From Oreocharis arfaki (lineage: Eukaryota > Chordata > Aves > Passeriformes > Paramythiidae): a stretch of DNA of 64,000 nucleotides. The stretch covers positions 872,675 through 936,674 of the forward strand of contig VZRR01010919.1 of assembly GCA_013398015.1 (NCBI GenBank). The letters run 5' to 3'. A program made the position numbers and the translations under genes. How positions within the stretch are numbered: the first letter of the stretch is position 1; the number at the start of each line of letters is the position of its first letter. Of this stretch, positions 1 to 13,752 are shown piece after piece. The notes below the pieces were generated by a model. The model saw nothing but the letters and a program-made list of their open reading frames with translations. It was not told where the DNA came from and did no database searches.

Positions 1-1818
1 TGGGACTGCATATCTACAGGCGTGCAGGGAGGCAGTATTGTGTATCGCACTTTTGGAAGTTATCTTATCCACTTACGACCTCTGACTGCTTTATGTCTCT
101 CTTTGAATTCTTTATGGTTTTGTATTCTTAGTGCTATGCAAAGTTTTCATCCTTCTAGGGGAAAAATAATGTAGCACCTCTGATCATTGCTCCTAACCTT
201 ACATGCTGTTTGGGAACTATTTGTGTCCATTTGGTGGTTTTACATGAAGTGTCACAATTATGTAGAAATACATGTTCTAGTCACAGATTTCAGTAAATGC
301 CTTATGGTTCTTAGTCTAGAACTCTTGAATCTTGATTCTTCCTACAGTCTTTCTTCCACCTATCTTCAGTATTATCATTCCAGAGAGGTTTTTAATTCTC
401 TGTAAATTTCATCTATAGAGCTAGTTCAGATCATTCTTTACTGGTGAGCGAGTTTTCTGGTTTTGTTTCTGCTCTTCCGTTTCTTTGTCTACCTACAGTA
501 TAAACCTCATTTAAAATATAAACTACTGAAGTTTGAAAACAATTATGTTGTATTACGTTTGCCTGGTATTAAATGAGCAGAAAAACAGAAATGCTGAACT
601 TTTCTGTTGTTGAAGAAAACAGAGACAGAAAAAACATGAGAAGATAGGAATGATCCTGTTAAATTTTGATCAGTATTAGTTCCATTATTGCAATTGACGG
701 CTAATTCTCTGGTGCTACTTTCTCCTTTTTCCTGTTCAGTATCTGGAACTGGGAATTATTCCAGTAAAATATTTCAAAAATTTTTCATGGAGAACATAGA
801 CTTTTTAGTACTATATTTAAAGTTATCAGACAATTCACACGCAAATATATGTCATAAAAATTTACATGTTTTTGTTTCCATCTTTTTAAAATTTTATGCT
901 ATGTTTACCTGGGGACATGAGTAGAAATATAGCCCTTTGTTTTATTTTTTTGTTAGTTATCTTTTACAGCCACTTTTATTTTGAAGGTTTTACGTTAACA
1001 AAATTTTAAAATATTCTTTAAAGTACATTTTTTAATACAATGTCCCTGATTAAAAGCAATTTAGTCAAGTGTTTACAGTGTGTTTAAATCTCCAGTAGAA
1101 GTGAAGGATCTTGATGTTGATGCTCTCCAGTTACAACACTTATGTAGAAATGGTGAAAGAGCTGATTTATTGTTGATCACAGCAGGATTGATGTAATTTT
1201 GATATTTTTTTCTAGCCCACACTGCAGAAAAAGATCTTGGAGAAGCCCCAGTTTCTTTCAGTCTGTGTGCATGAAAGAGAGGACTAGTCTAATTCCCCTG
1301 CCTGGCTGAATTATCCTGTCATTTTTCTATGCACAATATAAACCCTTTAACAGAAGATATTGATCCAGACGTGCTTCATAGGAGTCTATAGTTCTTACAT
1401 TTCATTTAGACCAAGAGTTTGAGTTTCATGGCCTGAAGGTACACTGAGCGTCAGTAGTACACTGTAGTGTCTCATTCTGGTTTGGTCAAGAACATCTTGG
1501 AGTCAAGGAGTGTTTATTTCTGGCACAAGATTTTGCAATCTTTTCTTCTGAAAAGCTTCTATTTTCAAGATTTGTCATTCTGTTTTGAAAATTTTCTGAT
1601 CAGGTCTAATCTTGCATCATTTAGAAATTACTAAAAATTCTTTGACTGTAAACCAAAAAAAGTTTGTTTCATGCTGTTATAATTGTGAAAGAAGTGAGCT
1701 TGACAGTAATATCTGGACATAAAGATTTAAACTTGTTATCAGTATATAATAGTTAATTAATTGTAAAAGCTTCATACTTTTTTATTTACTTTGACATATG
1801 TTTCATTCCTGCTTGCAG

Positions 1819-1890
1819 AAATTGATATTCCAGAGGAAATTGGCTACTGGAAGGATGAAACTGTCTAAAAAGAAAGCTACATCAGCTGAA
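1819..1890 (+). other. Candidate internal exon, 72 nt, unassigned
   Basis: A pyrimidine-rich stretch ending in CTTGCAG precedes position 1819, and GTAAGA follows position 1890. Read in phase 0 the 72 nt give 24 codons without a stop, a lysine-rich, basic peptide whose C-terminal half contains LSKKKATSAE. Length divisible by three and symmetrical phase are what a cassette exon would show. Against this, I do not recognise the peptide, no flanking exon in compatible phase was found, and acceptor-frame-donor combinations of this length occur by chance in AT-rich DNA. Confidence 0.17.
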
Positions 1891-4800
1891 GTAAGATAAT
1901 TGGCTAAGATACATCATTTTTTAAAATAGATTTTTGTACCAATTATAGAAAGGGCAACCTCTGGTTGGACTCTTAAACAGCTTGTAACCTCTATCTCTCT
2001 CTCCTGACAATGAGAAAGAGAGGAAGATGCTCATTCAGCAGGCTAGAAATGTTTTCCGAAAAGATTAAAATAGATGTGGCTAACCTTCCCACGTATACCC
2101 ATTATCAAAGACCTAACATTTTGACACTAGTAGTACCTAAATGCTGTCCTGGTTTGTTTTTCTCTCTGTGAAGTTTAGGAGGGTGTTCCACATGGTTTGT
2201 TTTAAAATGTGGTTTACGTGTGAGGCTTAGTTGCATTTTTCACTCCTATAAGCTGTGCTCTAAAACTGTAAAACGTACTGCTGTGTGAAAAAACCTGTGT
2301 AGACATTTTTCTGTGTAGGTATTTTCTGAAGATATTGTCTTTGTGTGTAATGATGTAAACTTAAGAATTATGGTGACTTGCTTAAAAAGAGATCAATCTG
2401 TTTATGTGACTGCAGTCATTATTGGTATTTGTCTCTTCTTTGGAGTGTGATGCAAGACCGAAACCATCCCTTTCACTATCATATAGCAAGGCACAGGGAT
2501 GCTCCTCTGAAGCACCTGCTTTTCTATACAGATTCTATGGAGGAAAAATTCTACCTGAATGTAAAGCTTCATAACATAGGAAATTGAGATTCAAGAAGAT
2601 ATTCTAGAAGTGATTTTAAGTGTTGTGACGAAGAGATAATTTTAATATTAAAAATTATCAAAGCAGGAAGTCGTTTGTCTTGCTCTACACTCAAAATGGA
2701 TATTCTGCAAATGGCTGCGATAGGAATTCTAACATTTGTCTAAAAGAAAGCAGAGTGAGATTTTTCTGAACTCTCTTATCATATCTTTGTTTAAAGCATA
2801 GCTGTGCCTACAAAACCATGTTCACAATACAGAGCATGAACACAGCTATAAATATATTCTTAATGACAGTCTAGATTTCTTAAGAATTAAATCTAAGTTG
2901 ATTAAAAATTCATGTATAGCAATACATTTATTCTAAATAACAATTTAACTGTGGATGGGAAGTCGTGAAAAATCTTGTTCTGCTTGGCTTCCATGCACGG
3001 CTTTTGATTTACCTATTACATTGTCTTTTTCCCAGCTCATGAGTTTTCTCACTTTGACTCTTCCAGTTCTATCTCCCATCCCACCAGCAGAGTGAGTGTG
3101 GTGACTGGCTGCCAGCTGAGGTAAAGCCATGGCACCATCTGAGGAGGAAAGTGAGATGTGCAGAACAAACTACCCTGAAAGGTTTAGAACGAATGGTAAC
3201 AGGAGGATGAACTATACTTACAAACAACCCTAGTATTATTCTTTAGATCCTTAGTTGGTTTGCACAAGGCTGTGTTTCCTCAGCTCTTTTTTACATTAAA
3301 AACAAGACAAACACCAAGATGGAAGCCAAGCCAAATCCAGGACGTTGTTAAATGTATCTGCTTTCAATTTCCCTGAAAGGGGAGACCCCCTGCCCTCTCA
3401 GGTCACTTCTCTTTTGTCTTAAACCTTCATTTAGGAAGCATTTGTAATAACTATTGCATATTTAAAATCAAGTTAATTTCAAAGGTCAAGAGGGAAACAG
3501 TCTTCATGCATTGGCTGAAAAATTCTCTCCCAGCCTATTATTCTGATGTTCTCTGTACTGAAGCTGTGCTTTTGTGCTCCTGCGGGCTAGACTTTAAAAA
3601 AATCTTTTCTAAAAGCTCTGAAGTCCTATGTCTGTATTAGCCTTATCAGCGAACTATTTCAATAACAACACTCAGAGTATCTCTCCTAATAAATAATACA
3701 GGGAGAAACAGCTCTGCTAAAAATCCACCTTTGGGCTCCAAGCAGATAGCAAGAAGAAATCAAAGCACAAGAGGATAAGCTTAGTCGTCATTTTGGTTGC
3801 CCTGCAGTCTTTATCTACCATAACTGAACTTGTAGACCCTGGGAAATACTGTGACTAACTTTTGGTCCTAAAGACCTTAGGTTAACCACCCCCTTTCCCT
3901 TCAGCAGCCAGAGATGCCCAGCAAAGGCATCAGTAATAAGTCACGGCAAAGGGAAGATGAATACCCAGGGCTTTCAACAACTACAGCAGATCAGATGGAG
4001 GGTTAGCAAGCCCTGGTTCCCAATCACACCTTAAAATTGCCTTTTCTAAGCAAAGCACTTAGGTTTAGTACATGACAGCACACCCTCATGCACTAGCAGA
4101 GGTGGACTAGCTTGTCACACATAGCCTATACCAGCACCACAAAATGTGGCTGCTTTTTCATCTTGATATGAAACGCAGGTTGCCAGAATCCACCCCTCAG
4201 AGAAAGGATAATGCATAAATGGTCAGCCAGCCTGCAAATTTTATCACAGATTATACAGTTTTGCAAGTTTTCTTCATTTCTCTGCATGCCAGCTGTCCAG
4301 CCCGTTGAAATTATAACAAAATAAGGACGAATAACCTTCCTATATTTGTATTTCTATTTTTTTTTAAGTTAATCGATATTAGGGAGACATATAGAGGACT
4401 GTTCAGGCAGTTGTGTGAAAAATTTATGTGATTAATTTATGTGGGTTTTTTTTATTTTTTTGTTTCCCAGTTGCACATCTATTTCACTTTGAATGCCTGT
4501 GCTTTCAGACTTCCAATAAATTCAACCGTTTCCTTTATGCATATAAATATACCTCAGAATCGCAGTGCAATTAATTTATATAGTGGGTAAGTGATTTGAC
4601 AGAAAGTTGCCTAATGATAAAGGAAACATACATCACTGTCTAAAAGCTAAACAGAAAAGTGAAAGCCTTCAATTGTTAAGCATAATTATCGTCCTGAAAT
4701 CTCAGAATACTGCTCTGCTTATAGAACATGGCTGCTATAACACCCCTTGCCCTTTTTAGGTCCAAGCTGCTTTAATTTTATCATATGAAATCCTGTATCA

Positions 4801-6472
4801 TATCTCTCTGCAGTCCCACTCTACACATGATAAAAAAAATTGTATGCTTTTTTATGACAAGTCTTTCTCTGAGACTACATCTTTATTTTGTTATTTGGGC
4901 TTTGATGTTCCTATGTGAGCAAAATTCAAAACTGGCTTCTCAGGAAATTGTGCCTTTGCTTATAAAGCATTTTAATATTAAAATAATCTAAAATTTGTTT
5001 TATTCACTAGTTATATGTAGCTGCCTTGTGGCTAGTCAGAACAAGATTAAATTACCAGGCAAATTCCCATCAGTGTGAGTGATGACAATGTACTTGAGGT
5101 TGTCACTGTATATCCCTATTTATCCTTGATGAGTACCAGGATGATCTTTAAATTCAGGTTCTAATAAAGTAGTAGCCACAAAATAAGTGAGGAAGGACAA
5201 CAAAATGGAGAAGAAGGAAAAAACCCAGCTTTCGTTAACACTATTCTAGAATGTCAGAGGTGTTTTTCATTTGAAATGGCAGGTTGGCTGTCTGTAGTTC
5301 ATTGCTGAGAAGCAGATTTGCTACTGTTTTAAAAATAAGCAGGTTTTGAAATTGTTGATTCTGTCTAAAACTCAGTCTTGTTTGTTTGTAGCCCTAAATA
5401 AATTCATTATTTACTGCTAAAAACCATGTAGACTGACAGTTATTTTTATCCAGGAAAACTACATCAGAGAAAGTGAGCATTGCCCTTACCATCTGGCTTT
5501 TTAAATACTGGAAAGAAAGTCACAGCTACAATAAACACCCTACAGGCAAAATCCAGGAGTTTTTTAATGGCTTGGGGGATAGTAGGTGTAACCTGAACTG
5601 TAGGGCATAGTAAGAGAGGAGAATTGAAGACTGAAGGTTATCGACGGTGTTTTGTGGCCCTGCCTGTTGACAGATGCTTTAGGGCAGAAGAAGAAGGTCA
5701 TTGATCTAAAGGTCAGCCTGAAATAGGAACGTCTGTATTTTTCTATCACTTGCTTGTACAAGATTTGGCATTTTCCTTCTCTTGCCTCCTAGCAGAAGTC
5801 AATACCAAACATGGATATAGTTATGAATATATATTTAATAAATATCAATTTAAATATAAATCCAAATAGCTGTTGATTCCAATATTGCTTTACATAGGCT
5901 ATGTAATAAAACTGAGATATGTATGTATAATATTCAAAGAACAAACGTTATTTTATTTACCTGAATGAATTAGGAGACAATGGAATTTGCTACACAGATT
6001 CCTTTAAAAAAGGATATGTATTAGTTTATTGTTGTTACATGATTATTTATGCAACAACATAGAGGCTTTATCATACTTGGTACAGTGCTCTCACGAAGGC
6101 TTTTACCTCTGCCTTCTGCTGTGATCTTAGATTAGAAGCAAGAGGAGAATGAAGCATACACAAAGGTATCTTGTGGGAGAGGTTTCAAAAAAAATTGAAG
6201 TGGTGCTGTTTGCTGGCAAAAACTGATAGAAGAAGGATGGATGCAATTTATGATATTTTAGTTTGTAACCTGAGGACCGAAAAGAGTGATTGCATCCAAA
6301 AAAAGGAGAAGTTAAAAGAAGATAAAATGAAACTATTTTGAGGTATTATATGTAGGAATTTGCCTTGAAATAATTGACGTCAATTTTAAAATCTCTGAAG
6401 AAAAGATAAACACTGAGGGAACATAGTCTTTCTGGCTCAAAATCAATATATTTCTTTTGGGTTTTGTTTTAG

Positions 6473-6570
6473 ATTCTGTCAAAATGACACCTATGACTGG
6501 TACACGGTCAGCATTCTGTTCAGCCTGTGGGCAGCCGTGAGCCTGCTCCTTCCTTCTTTCAGGCTTTGTA
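6473..6570 (+). other. Candidate exon with hydrophobic segment, unassigned
   Basis: The acceptor is TTTTGTTTTAG at 6462-6472 and the donor is GTAAGT at 6571. With one leading base used to finish a previous codon, the next 32 codons are open and encode a segment beginning FCQNDTYDWYTV followed by a leucine- and alanine-rich stretch of about 17 residues that could be a membrane helix. The 98-nt length leaves one base over at the 3' side. The phase does not match the candidate exon at 1819-1890. I do not recognise the protein. It may be a real exon of a membrane protein, an old pseudogene exon or chance. Confidence 0.15.
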
Positions 6571-9500
6571 GTAAGTACGCATCTATTCCTTAGTTGCATC
6601 TTCGCTGGGGCCGCTCCTGAACTATATGGAAGCCACAGAATTTCTAAACTCCAGAACTTCATGGATTGTCTGTTTTGTGTTTTCCTGCTCTACCCACCCT
6701 AGATCTGTGGGATCTGTGTTCTGGGATGTGCAAAGACTCATGACTTGTTTCTACATTGAATTTACATATTTTATTTTAGGAGTGCAACTTCCTGGAAGGT
6801 ACACATTTTCAAAAAAAAAATTCCACTTGGGAAACAAAGATTTCCAAAAATATTTTCTTTTATTTTTTTTTTTGTTGTTCTTAAATGAAGGAGATATGGA
6901 AATATTCAGTGAAATTAATATTTTTGTTGTTACTCTTTGTGAGTTAAACTGGCTCATCATTGATGAAGGAAAGTAACATATGATCCATTAGGAAGAATAT
7001 TTAAAGCTTGTAGAATCACGCCTGTTCTTTTCTTGCCCCATTGATTTTTACAATATTTTAGATTCATGCTACTCTGACTACCTTTGAATATAATTCTCCC
7101 AGCTGAGAGTAGGAATATCAAAGATTATGGATATATCAGTCACAGCACCCCACCACTTTTATCTGTTTCTCTCTTCAGTCTTCATCACTGGATGGCAATA
7201 TTTCCTGCTTAGATTTTTGATCATACTTTATACCTCAGACTTGATGGAAGAGAGAGTTTTGCTAGGTCATATGAGCTTTCTTCATATATGTTTTGTCAAA
7301 AAAGCGTTTTTGTCCTTCTACCTGGTAAAAATATGTAGTGAAATTTTTGTGATGTTGGTAAGAGCAACAGTTATGTATCCTAATACCTAGTACTCTCATA
7401 TTTCACTGTTACTGAGGTTAGATTTTTTTCTTGTGTCAACGGGGTTTTTTCTAATTAGAGGCTTTAAAACTCTCCATATTAAAGTGCAAGAAAAAATATT
7501 GCTAATCAAAACACTTTCTCATATTCAATACATTCAAAACCCAAGCAACACTTTTATTTACCCCCAGATCTGTAACCTGAATAACAGTGAAGAAGAAAAG
7601 AGGTCATGCTGTACACTCCTATTGTTTCCTTAGCAGGAGTGTTTTGTGCCTCATTAATGTGAGTATGTGTTGTCATCTGCTGTAATTTCTAATTATGTGT
7701 GATGGATCACAACGTCCTTTCAGTGCAACAGAAGCTGATGAAGAATATCCTTGGATGCAGAATCTGGGAACACACCCCTGCTTCAAATTATTTTAAAATT
7801 AGTCAATAGATTAAATAGCTATTCTGAGGTGAGCTGGGTGATAGACATTCATGCAGAGGTAAGAGAAATGCGTTGCCTGTGGAGTCTTTGGGCTGTACAA
7901 TCCTTTCTTCCACAGGCTATCATGGTAAAAATTAATTGCATGAATAACTATATTGTGCATGACTGTTGTTAAGCTCTCAACATACAGCAGTGTATTATTC
8001 CATGAGCAATAACAGCAACTCAGGTACTAAACAGCTTTTAAAAAATTCCTTCATCAAAAAACTGGACTGAATTTCAATGTCTAGTATATCAGCAAAAAGC
8101 TGATCTTTTACTTTTCTCTGAGAAAGAGATCCCGTTGCTGTAGGAAAATAGGGGCATGTGCAGGTGACCCTGGCTGCTGGGACAAGGAATCTGTTTGCAG
8201 TCTCTTGTACCTGTGGCAGCCTCTTTGTACCCACTTGCCCACTGGCTGGGTAGTTGCCGTGTTGCGTGGTGCACCATGGCCCTGCTGCAGAGGGTTCAGT
8301 AGCAGCCTGAGCTCAACTGATGAGTTGGTTTCATGGCTCATACTCACCTTTTTTCCTGGTATGGCAAATGAGTAAGTCCAGTGCAGTTGTCCTGCCAACA
8401 TCATACATAGGATATGACTTTAAATTAAGATTGATGTGGGGATTGGTGGAGCTGTCCTTCATTTTTTTCTTGTTGCACATTCCAGTATTTTTCTAGGACA
8501 AAAAAAGCCCTTTTCATTGGGAATATAACCTGATGATCCCAATGGACCCAGTTGGTTTTGTTAGTTAAAGCAGCAGCTGCCAATTTCTAAAAGTCATGCA
8601 AATTTCATAGACATTGAATCTACAGTCCAGTCAGGTTCCACTTGAGCTTTGATTTCCCTGCAGCAGAGGTAAATTCTGTGTCCTGTAAATGCGGTGAGCT
8701 GGCAGGAGAAACAGGTGGCCTTGTTACCTGTTAGTCAGGATCTGGGATGCCAAAAGGCCTGTGTTTCCTCATTGCCCATTGCCATCCCAGCTCCTGGGGA
8801 AAGGGCAACTTTAACAGTCTCAGCTGCTGAGATAGTTGCTGAGCAGTGTCAGCCTTTCACGTCAACTAAAGCTGACTAAACAAAAAGTATTTCTACTAAA
8901 GTTCTTCTGCTTAAATGAAAGAGAACTAGGGTCATCCAAGTTCATCACCTCCATACAGTCCAGTATTTCACTCGGGGTATGTGAGCAGCAGTTTTGAGTA
9001 TGGTGTTTGATAAGAGTGATTTCCCACACTTTACTATCAATCTTGAGACTTTTCAGCTGCCATCCAGGTCTGAGTGTTTAGCTGAAGGTGTGGCTCTCAG
9101 GCCTTTGCAGGTCTTTAGAGTAAGACTTGCCTTCCAACAAGGTATTTTTGCAACCAAAGCGATATGACAGAGCAACAGACAGATAAACGCACATGTGGAT
9201 TGATTTTTCTGAGGGGAGGGAATAAAAATTTCCTTCAGTTACCTGTAGAAGGTTGCCTTCCTCCCAAGAAGGTTTGACATTTTGCCTTCTTTTTCCCCTA
9301 ATTGAGTGAGAAGTCTGAAATTTTTGTGGAGAAGTATTAGGAACTGTGGAAGGTAAGGAGATTAAATTAGGCTTTGCGACTTCAGAAAATAATTATTTCA
9401 TTAAAAAAAAAAAGTTAAAAGATACTGCCTTTCTGGAAACAGCACAATTTACCATTTGGAGACAAATAGCAGAGCAGTACCTCTAGAAGACAAAGTACAT

Positions 9501-10225
9501 CTATGGAAAGGTAGTTGATTAATTTCAGACTTCTGAGCCACTTCAATAATTCTATCACATTTTTATTACTAAATAAACTACTTTTTTGAGCATATTGCTG
9601 TCAAACACAGTATATCCAGTTAACTTGTGCAATCATGAACAATTATACCAAAGCCCTTGAGGTGTAAATCTTTATGCTGCTGATGGGAAATCTTGTTCTG
9701 AGAAATCATTATTAATGTTTTGTTTCACTCGTAAAGAAAAGGCCAATAAAAGTAAATTGGACTCAAAGTATAAAAGGCTTTCTGGCATCATTTGAACATG
9801 TGTTCACCACAAAGAGAAATTTCTGAAAGACTTATCTAACGTGATGATAGTAAGTAATCTAGATTGTTGTTGTTATCTGCTTTATATTTTATTCAGTGAG
9901 TTAGACCCTATAGAAGCAGTGAACAACGTCAACAAGTCATGGATCTCAGCCCAACTGTATAATTAAAACAAACAGTGAATAGAAAAGTATCCATCTTGAT
10001 TGTGTGAACAAGAATAACTTACTGAAGTCAGTGGAATTACAACGTATAATTCTTAAATTTATGGTAGAAGGATGACACTTCCATACACAGCTACACAATA
10101 GAGGAAAATTCAATATAATTTAAAAAATATTACCCGACCGTGTAAGTAGTGCTGTTAACTCCAAGTGACAATCTACTCCCAACTAACTGAAACAACCTCC
10201 TCTTCCTAAAACCCGGCTATCTCCA

Positions 10226-10290
10226 CACCAAACAAAAACCCCAAACCAAACAAACCAAACAACAGAAAAACTAAACAAAGAAAAAAAAAT
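10226..10290. repeat. A/C-rich low-complexity tract
   Basis: The tract is made of short CAAA, CCAAA and ACAAAG words, followed by a run of nine A. There is no constant repeat unit, so it is low-complexity sequence and not a clean microsatellite. A similar but shorter A/C-rich patch lies around 30163-30215. Confidence 0.7.
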
Positions 10291-11170
10291 AGGCTCTCTA
10301 GTCTTATTTAACAATATAATTACAAAAGCATATATTTTAAGAATTTTTCATGAGATAACACAAAAAGGCAGTGAAAAAAGTTGGTAAGGGTGATGAAGAT
10401 TTACAAATAGGCTGGATTCAATATGGATTGTAGAGGAGTGATGAAGGGAATAGTGACTTTTTAAAAGCTAAATTTTAGTCGCAATCTGTAAAGAATGAAC
10501 AGAACACTGATTAGTATTACTGTTGTTTTTGAGAGTATATTTGTTGGAGTAGTCTGGCTTTCTGTATGTGTTGTCTCTAACAGATTCAAGGAATAATATA
10601 TAACGAGGCAGGTGCTGCAAGTACAAGCAAGAAATAGCATTAGGTTGAAAGAACATAGATGTGTTTGTAACTCAAGAAAATAGGCCCTGTTGTACCAAAA
10701 GATTTTGGATTTTATCAGTTCTATGACAGAACATGAATATTGTTCTAGCGTATTTGTTGCTCTTTAAATCCAAGTTAGGAAAGTGAAAACACAGTTAGCT
10801 ATTCTTCTGCAAACCCTTTCTGAAATTCAAGTTACATTGAGATATATGTTGTGGTGAATATTTACAGCAATTAGAGAACTGATGTGTTTCTTCTTAGAGA
10901 TTTGCAAATGTTAACATTTTGCTTAAATTATCTTAGGAATAATTGTACATTAAATTAAATCATCTCTATAGAAGGATCAAAAATTATCTGAGTGATGGCT
11001 AAGTTACATCATTATTGTCTTTGTAAGGAATGCTCTCAGATTTATGGATTACTGAAAAATATCAACATAAAGAAAAAAGTGTCAAAGTTGATTCTTAAGC
11101 TCAGTGGTAAAACAGAAAAAAAATCTCACTTTTGCTACACTGGACACAGCTGATCTATTGGCCATTATAA

Positions 11171-11203
11171 TTATTATTTATTATTATTATTAATAATAAT
11201 ATA
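11171..11203. repeat. (TTA)n/(TAA)n simple repeat with 20-bp palindrome
   Basis: A TTA-type triplet run switches to a TAA-type run in the middle. Positions 11182-11201 form a perfect 20-bp palindrome, which could extrude as a cruciform. This layout commonly arises from inversion or replication slippage inside a triplet repeat. Confidence 0.85.
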
Positions 11204-11510
11204 TACTTTGCAGTCAGAATGTTTCTGCAGCCTACGAACAACTTATTCCTTCTCATTAACACATGCTTCCTTGCTGCTGTAAGAAATACTGCAAAATTTT
11301 CTTCTGAAGTCAGGTACATTATGTAAACCTATCTGAATGTGTTCTTGTAAAGCTAGAATGGAGAATCCTGCAAATAACAGCATAAATATTGCTTGTCGCG
11401 TTTCAGACATTCTTATTTAACCACACACGTGCCAGGATATATATCACTTTTTAATTTGAAGAACTCTCTCTCTCAAATTTGTGTGTTGGTTTGTGTGACA
11501 GTGTTTTGGT

Positions 11511-11548
11511 CTGTTTTTTTCTTTTTCTTTTTTCCCTCTTTTTTTTCC
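11511..11548 (+). repeat. Polypyrimidine tract
   Basis: This is a T-rich tract with interspersed C, running from CTGTTTTTTT to TTTTCCAT. It would make a strong polypyrimidine tract, but no AG acceptor with a convincing exon follows directly. Confidence 0.7.
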
Positions 11549-13752
11549 ATGTGAGATTTTGTTTCAATGAATGTTCTGCAAGGAAGGTATTCAATTAAGG
11601 AAAAAAAAAAGGGGGTCTAAAAATAGTTTATAGGCTGACTGATTCTACTAGCTTAAATCTGCTCTGGTTAAAAATATAAAACCTCCGCATCTTCTGTGTG
11701 TGTGCACGTGTGTGAGTGTATTCCTTCCTTATATGTTTACAGAAGTGATTAACAGTAAGCTACTTTGACATTGGTTTTACTGTAGCAACACGAGAGTGTA
11801 CTGATAATGCTATTGCTTCTTTTTAAAGACCTTAAACAATCTAATTACACTGGCACCATTTCTATGCTAATTTATCGCCACTACTGGCATGAAATTGTTC
11901 TACTAGTTATCTTAGGATTCTCTTTGTAACTTTGGGAGCAGTAATGTTGGTGGTCACATCAGATGTGATCAATTTACTAGACAATACAGTGTTGTTATAG
12001 ATGCATTTTAATAAAACGTTAGTAGATTGCCATGATATTTATTGAATGTTATGCACACTGCAATGTCAGCAATATCTCTTATTGATTGCTGTAGCTTATC
12101 TCTGGAAAAGATGGTGCAATAAAATTGTCTCTGTTTTCAATGCCTCCAGTAATTATGCCATGCATTTGGTGTTATTTCTGGATCTTCATCTGCTGATTGT
12201 TACAATTAGAATTGCGTTTTGTATTGGCATTTCTTCTCAGCACATTACGATTTAACATAGATATTTTTTGTCATATAGGCTCACCAATTGGATAGAAAAT
12301 ATTATTGTTACTTGGCTTTAAAGAGTGGTTGCTTGGCAACTTCCTCAATGATGCTTCATACTTTTTCTGAGATATATTTTTATGTGTCTTTCTGCCAGAT
12401 TAAATAACAATAAGAATGTTTTGAATAAGAAAAATTTTTATTCAGGGTAAGTTCTTCCCTTTTCAGATATCTCAACATACTGAAAGTTCTATTTGAGGAA
12501 AGAAAGAGAATACTAAAACAACTAGTGGTAATACATACCTGACTAGTGAAAAAAAGAAGCATTTTTAAATACTTTATGTGCCAAACTTTTCTGATATTAC
12601 TTCACAGTATTAAAGATGCCTATTTTGCCTTAAATAAGAGTTCTGAATGGGACAGAATTCCAAATTTTGGGAGTACATATTTTTTTAGTTACTACTCTGC
12701 CTTTAGTACATGAAGGTATCCCACAAAGGAAGAAGGATTCTTTCTCTTTTCATTGGTTTATTGGAGACAAGCCTGAGAGGCAAGCATTTCCAGCCTACTG
12801 TACTTAGGTGGGCTTTGTATGGTACCGAGCAAACCCATTTCCGTTCTGAGATGATGTGTTTGAGTTTTGCAGTGGGGGCACACGAATGAGCACTTGAGAA
12901 CACATCTAAAGGAAAGATCTTGTGTTCAAGGTGAGAAAACTAAAAAAAATCCTTCAGGTTGTGTTAAAAGGCATCGAAGGAGAAAACTATTTAATTTTCA
13001 AAGAGAGTACTATATAATATGTAAAATAAGCGATAGAGATGGAGTCAGGCAGTAATTTGTTTATTGTGTTATACGTTCTGGAGATGTGAAGAGGAACTGA
13101 TAACTTAGTTCAGTTTTTTCTCTCTTTTATTTTTTTTTCAGTGGTTTGAGAGAAAGTCCTTCATAAGACATCAGTTATTCTCGTAATTTTCATGCACCAC
13201 CACCAAGTGGGAATGAAAATTTTTTTTCCTAGCTACTTTGGATGTTCAGTTGCATAAAGTCGCTTTTAACTACCTGCGATGATCACCGCCAAAGAGTCAG
13301 TCTTGCTTTGATTTGCTGCGTAGGTAGAAAATTGTCCAATTCAGTATTGCGAACTAATTAATGCAAGCATGAAGGATGCAGTACATACAGGAAAGAAAAT
13401 ATTGGTATCTCAGTATTTTTTCTTTTTCCATGGCATCAGGAGTCTACTCTAGTCCAAAAATAGTAGGACTCCATCTGTCCCTGTGAGCCATGAACTTCGG
13501 CAAAAATTATGGCTCTGTTATTCTCTGGCTCTAATTTTTAGTATCAGACAGTATGGTAATTTACTTTGCTTCAGCCAGGTGGTTTAGGTTCTGTGGCTTC
13601 GTTGTGTGCAAAGCTTCTGATGTTTTCTCTGGGTATGGGACAGACCCTGAATGCATTGTTTTCGGCATCAGACAAGTGGTGCAGTGTCTGAACATAAAAT
13701 AGTCTGAACTTTGATCCAGTTTGGAATGTCAGTCTTTTGGACTGGTGAGATT

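Larger units (their letters stand above)
1..11170. other. Gene-poor AT-rich stretch, no recognised gene
   Basis: This stretch has many short open frames on both strands, none longer than 116 codons and none with recognisable motifs. Composition is AT-rich, with scattered A and T runs. Two exon-like blocks (1819-1890 and 6473-6570) are listed separately. An A/C-rich patch lies at 10226-10290. At about 10021-10070 the words ACTGAAGTCAGTGGAATTACA (split as ACTGAAGTCAGTGG and AATTACA) resemble a motif I recall from old amniote repeats, but the match is too short to call. I see no tRNA, CpG island or clear promoter here. The stretch is best read as intergenic or intronic DNA. Confidence 0.6.
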
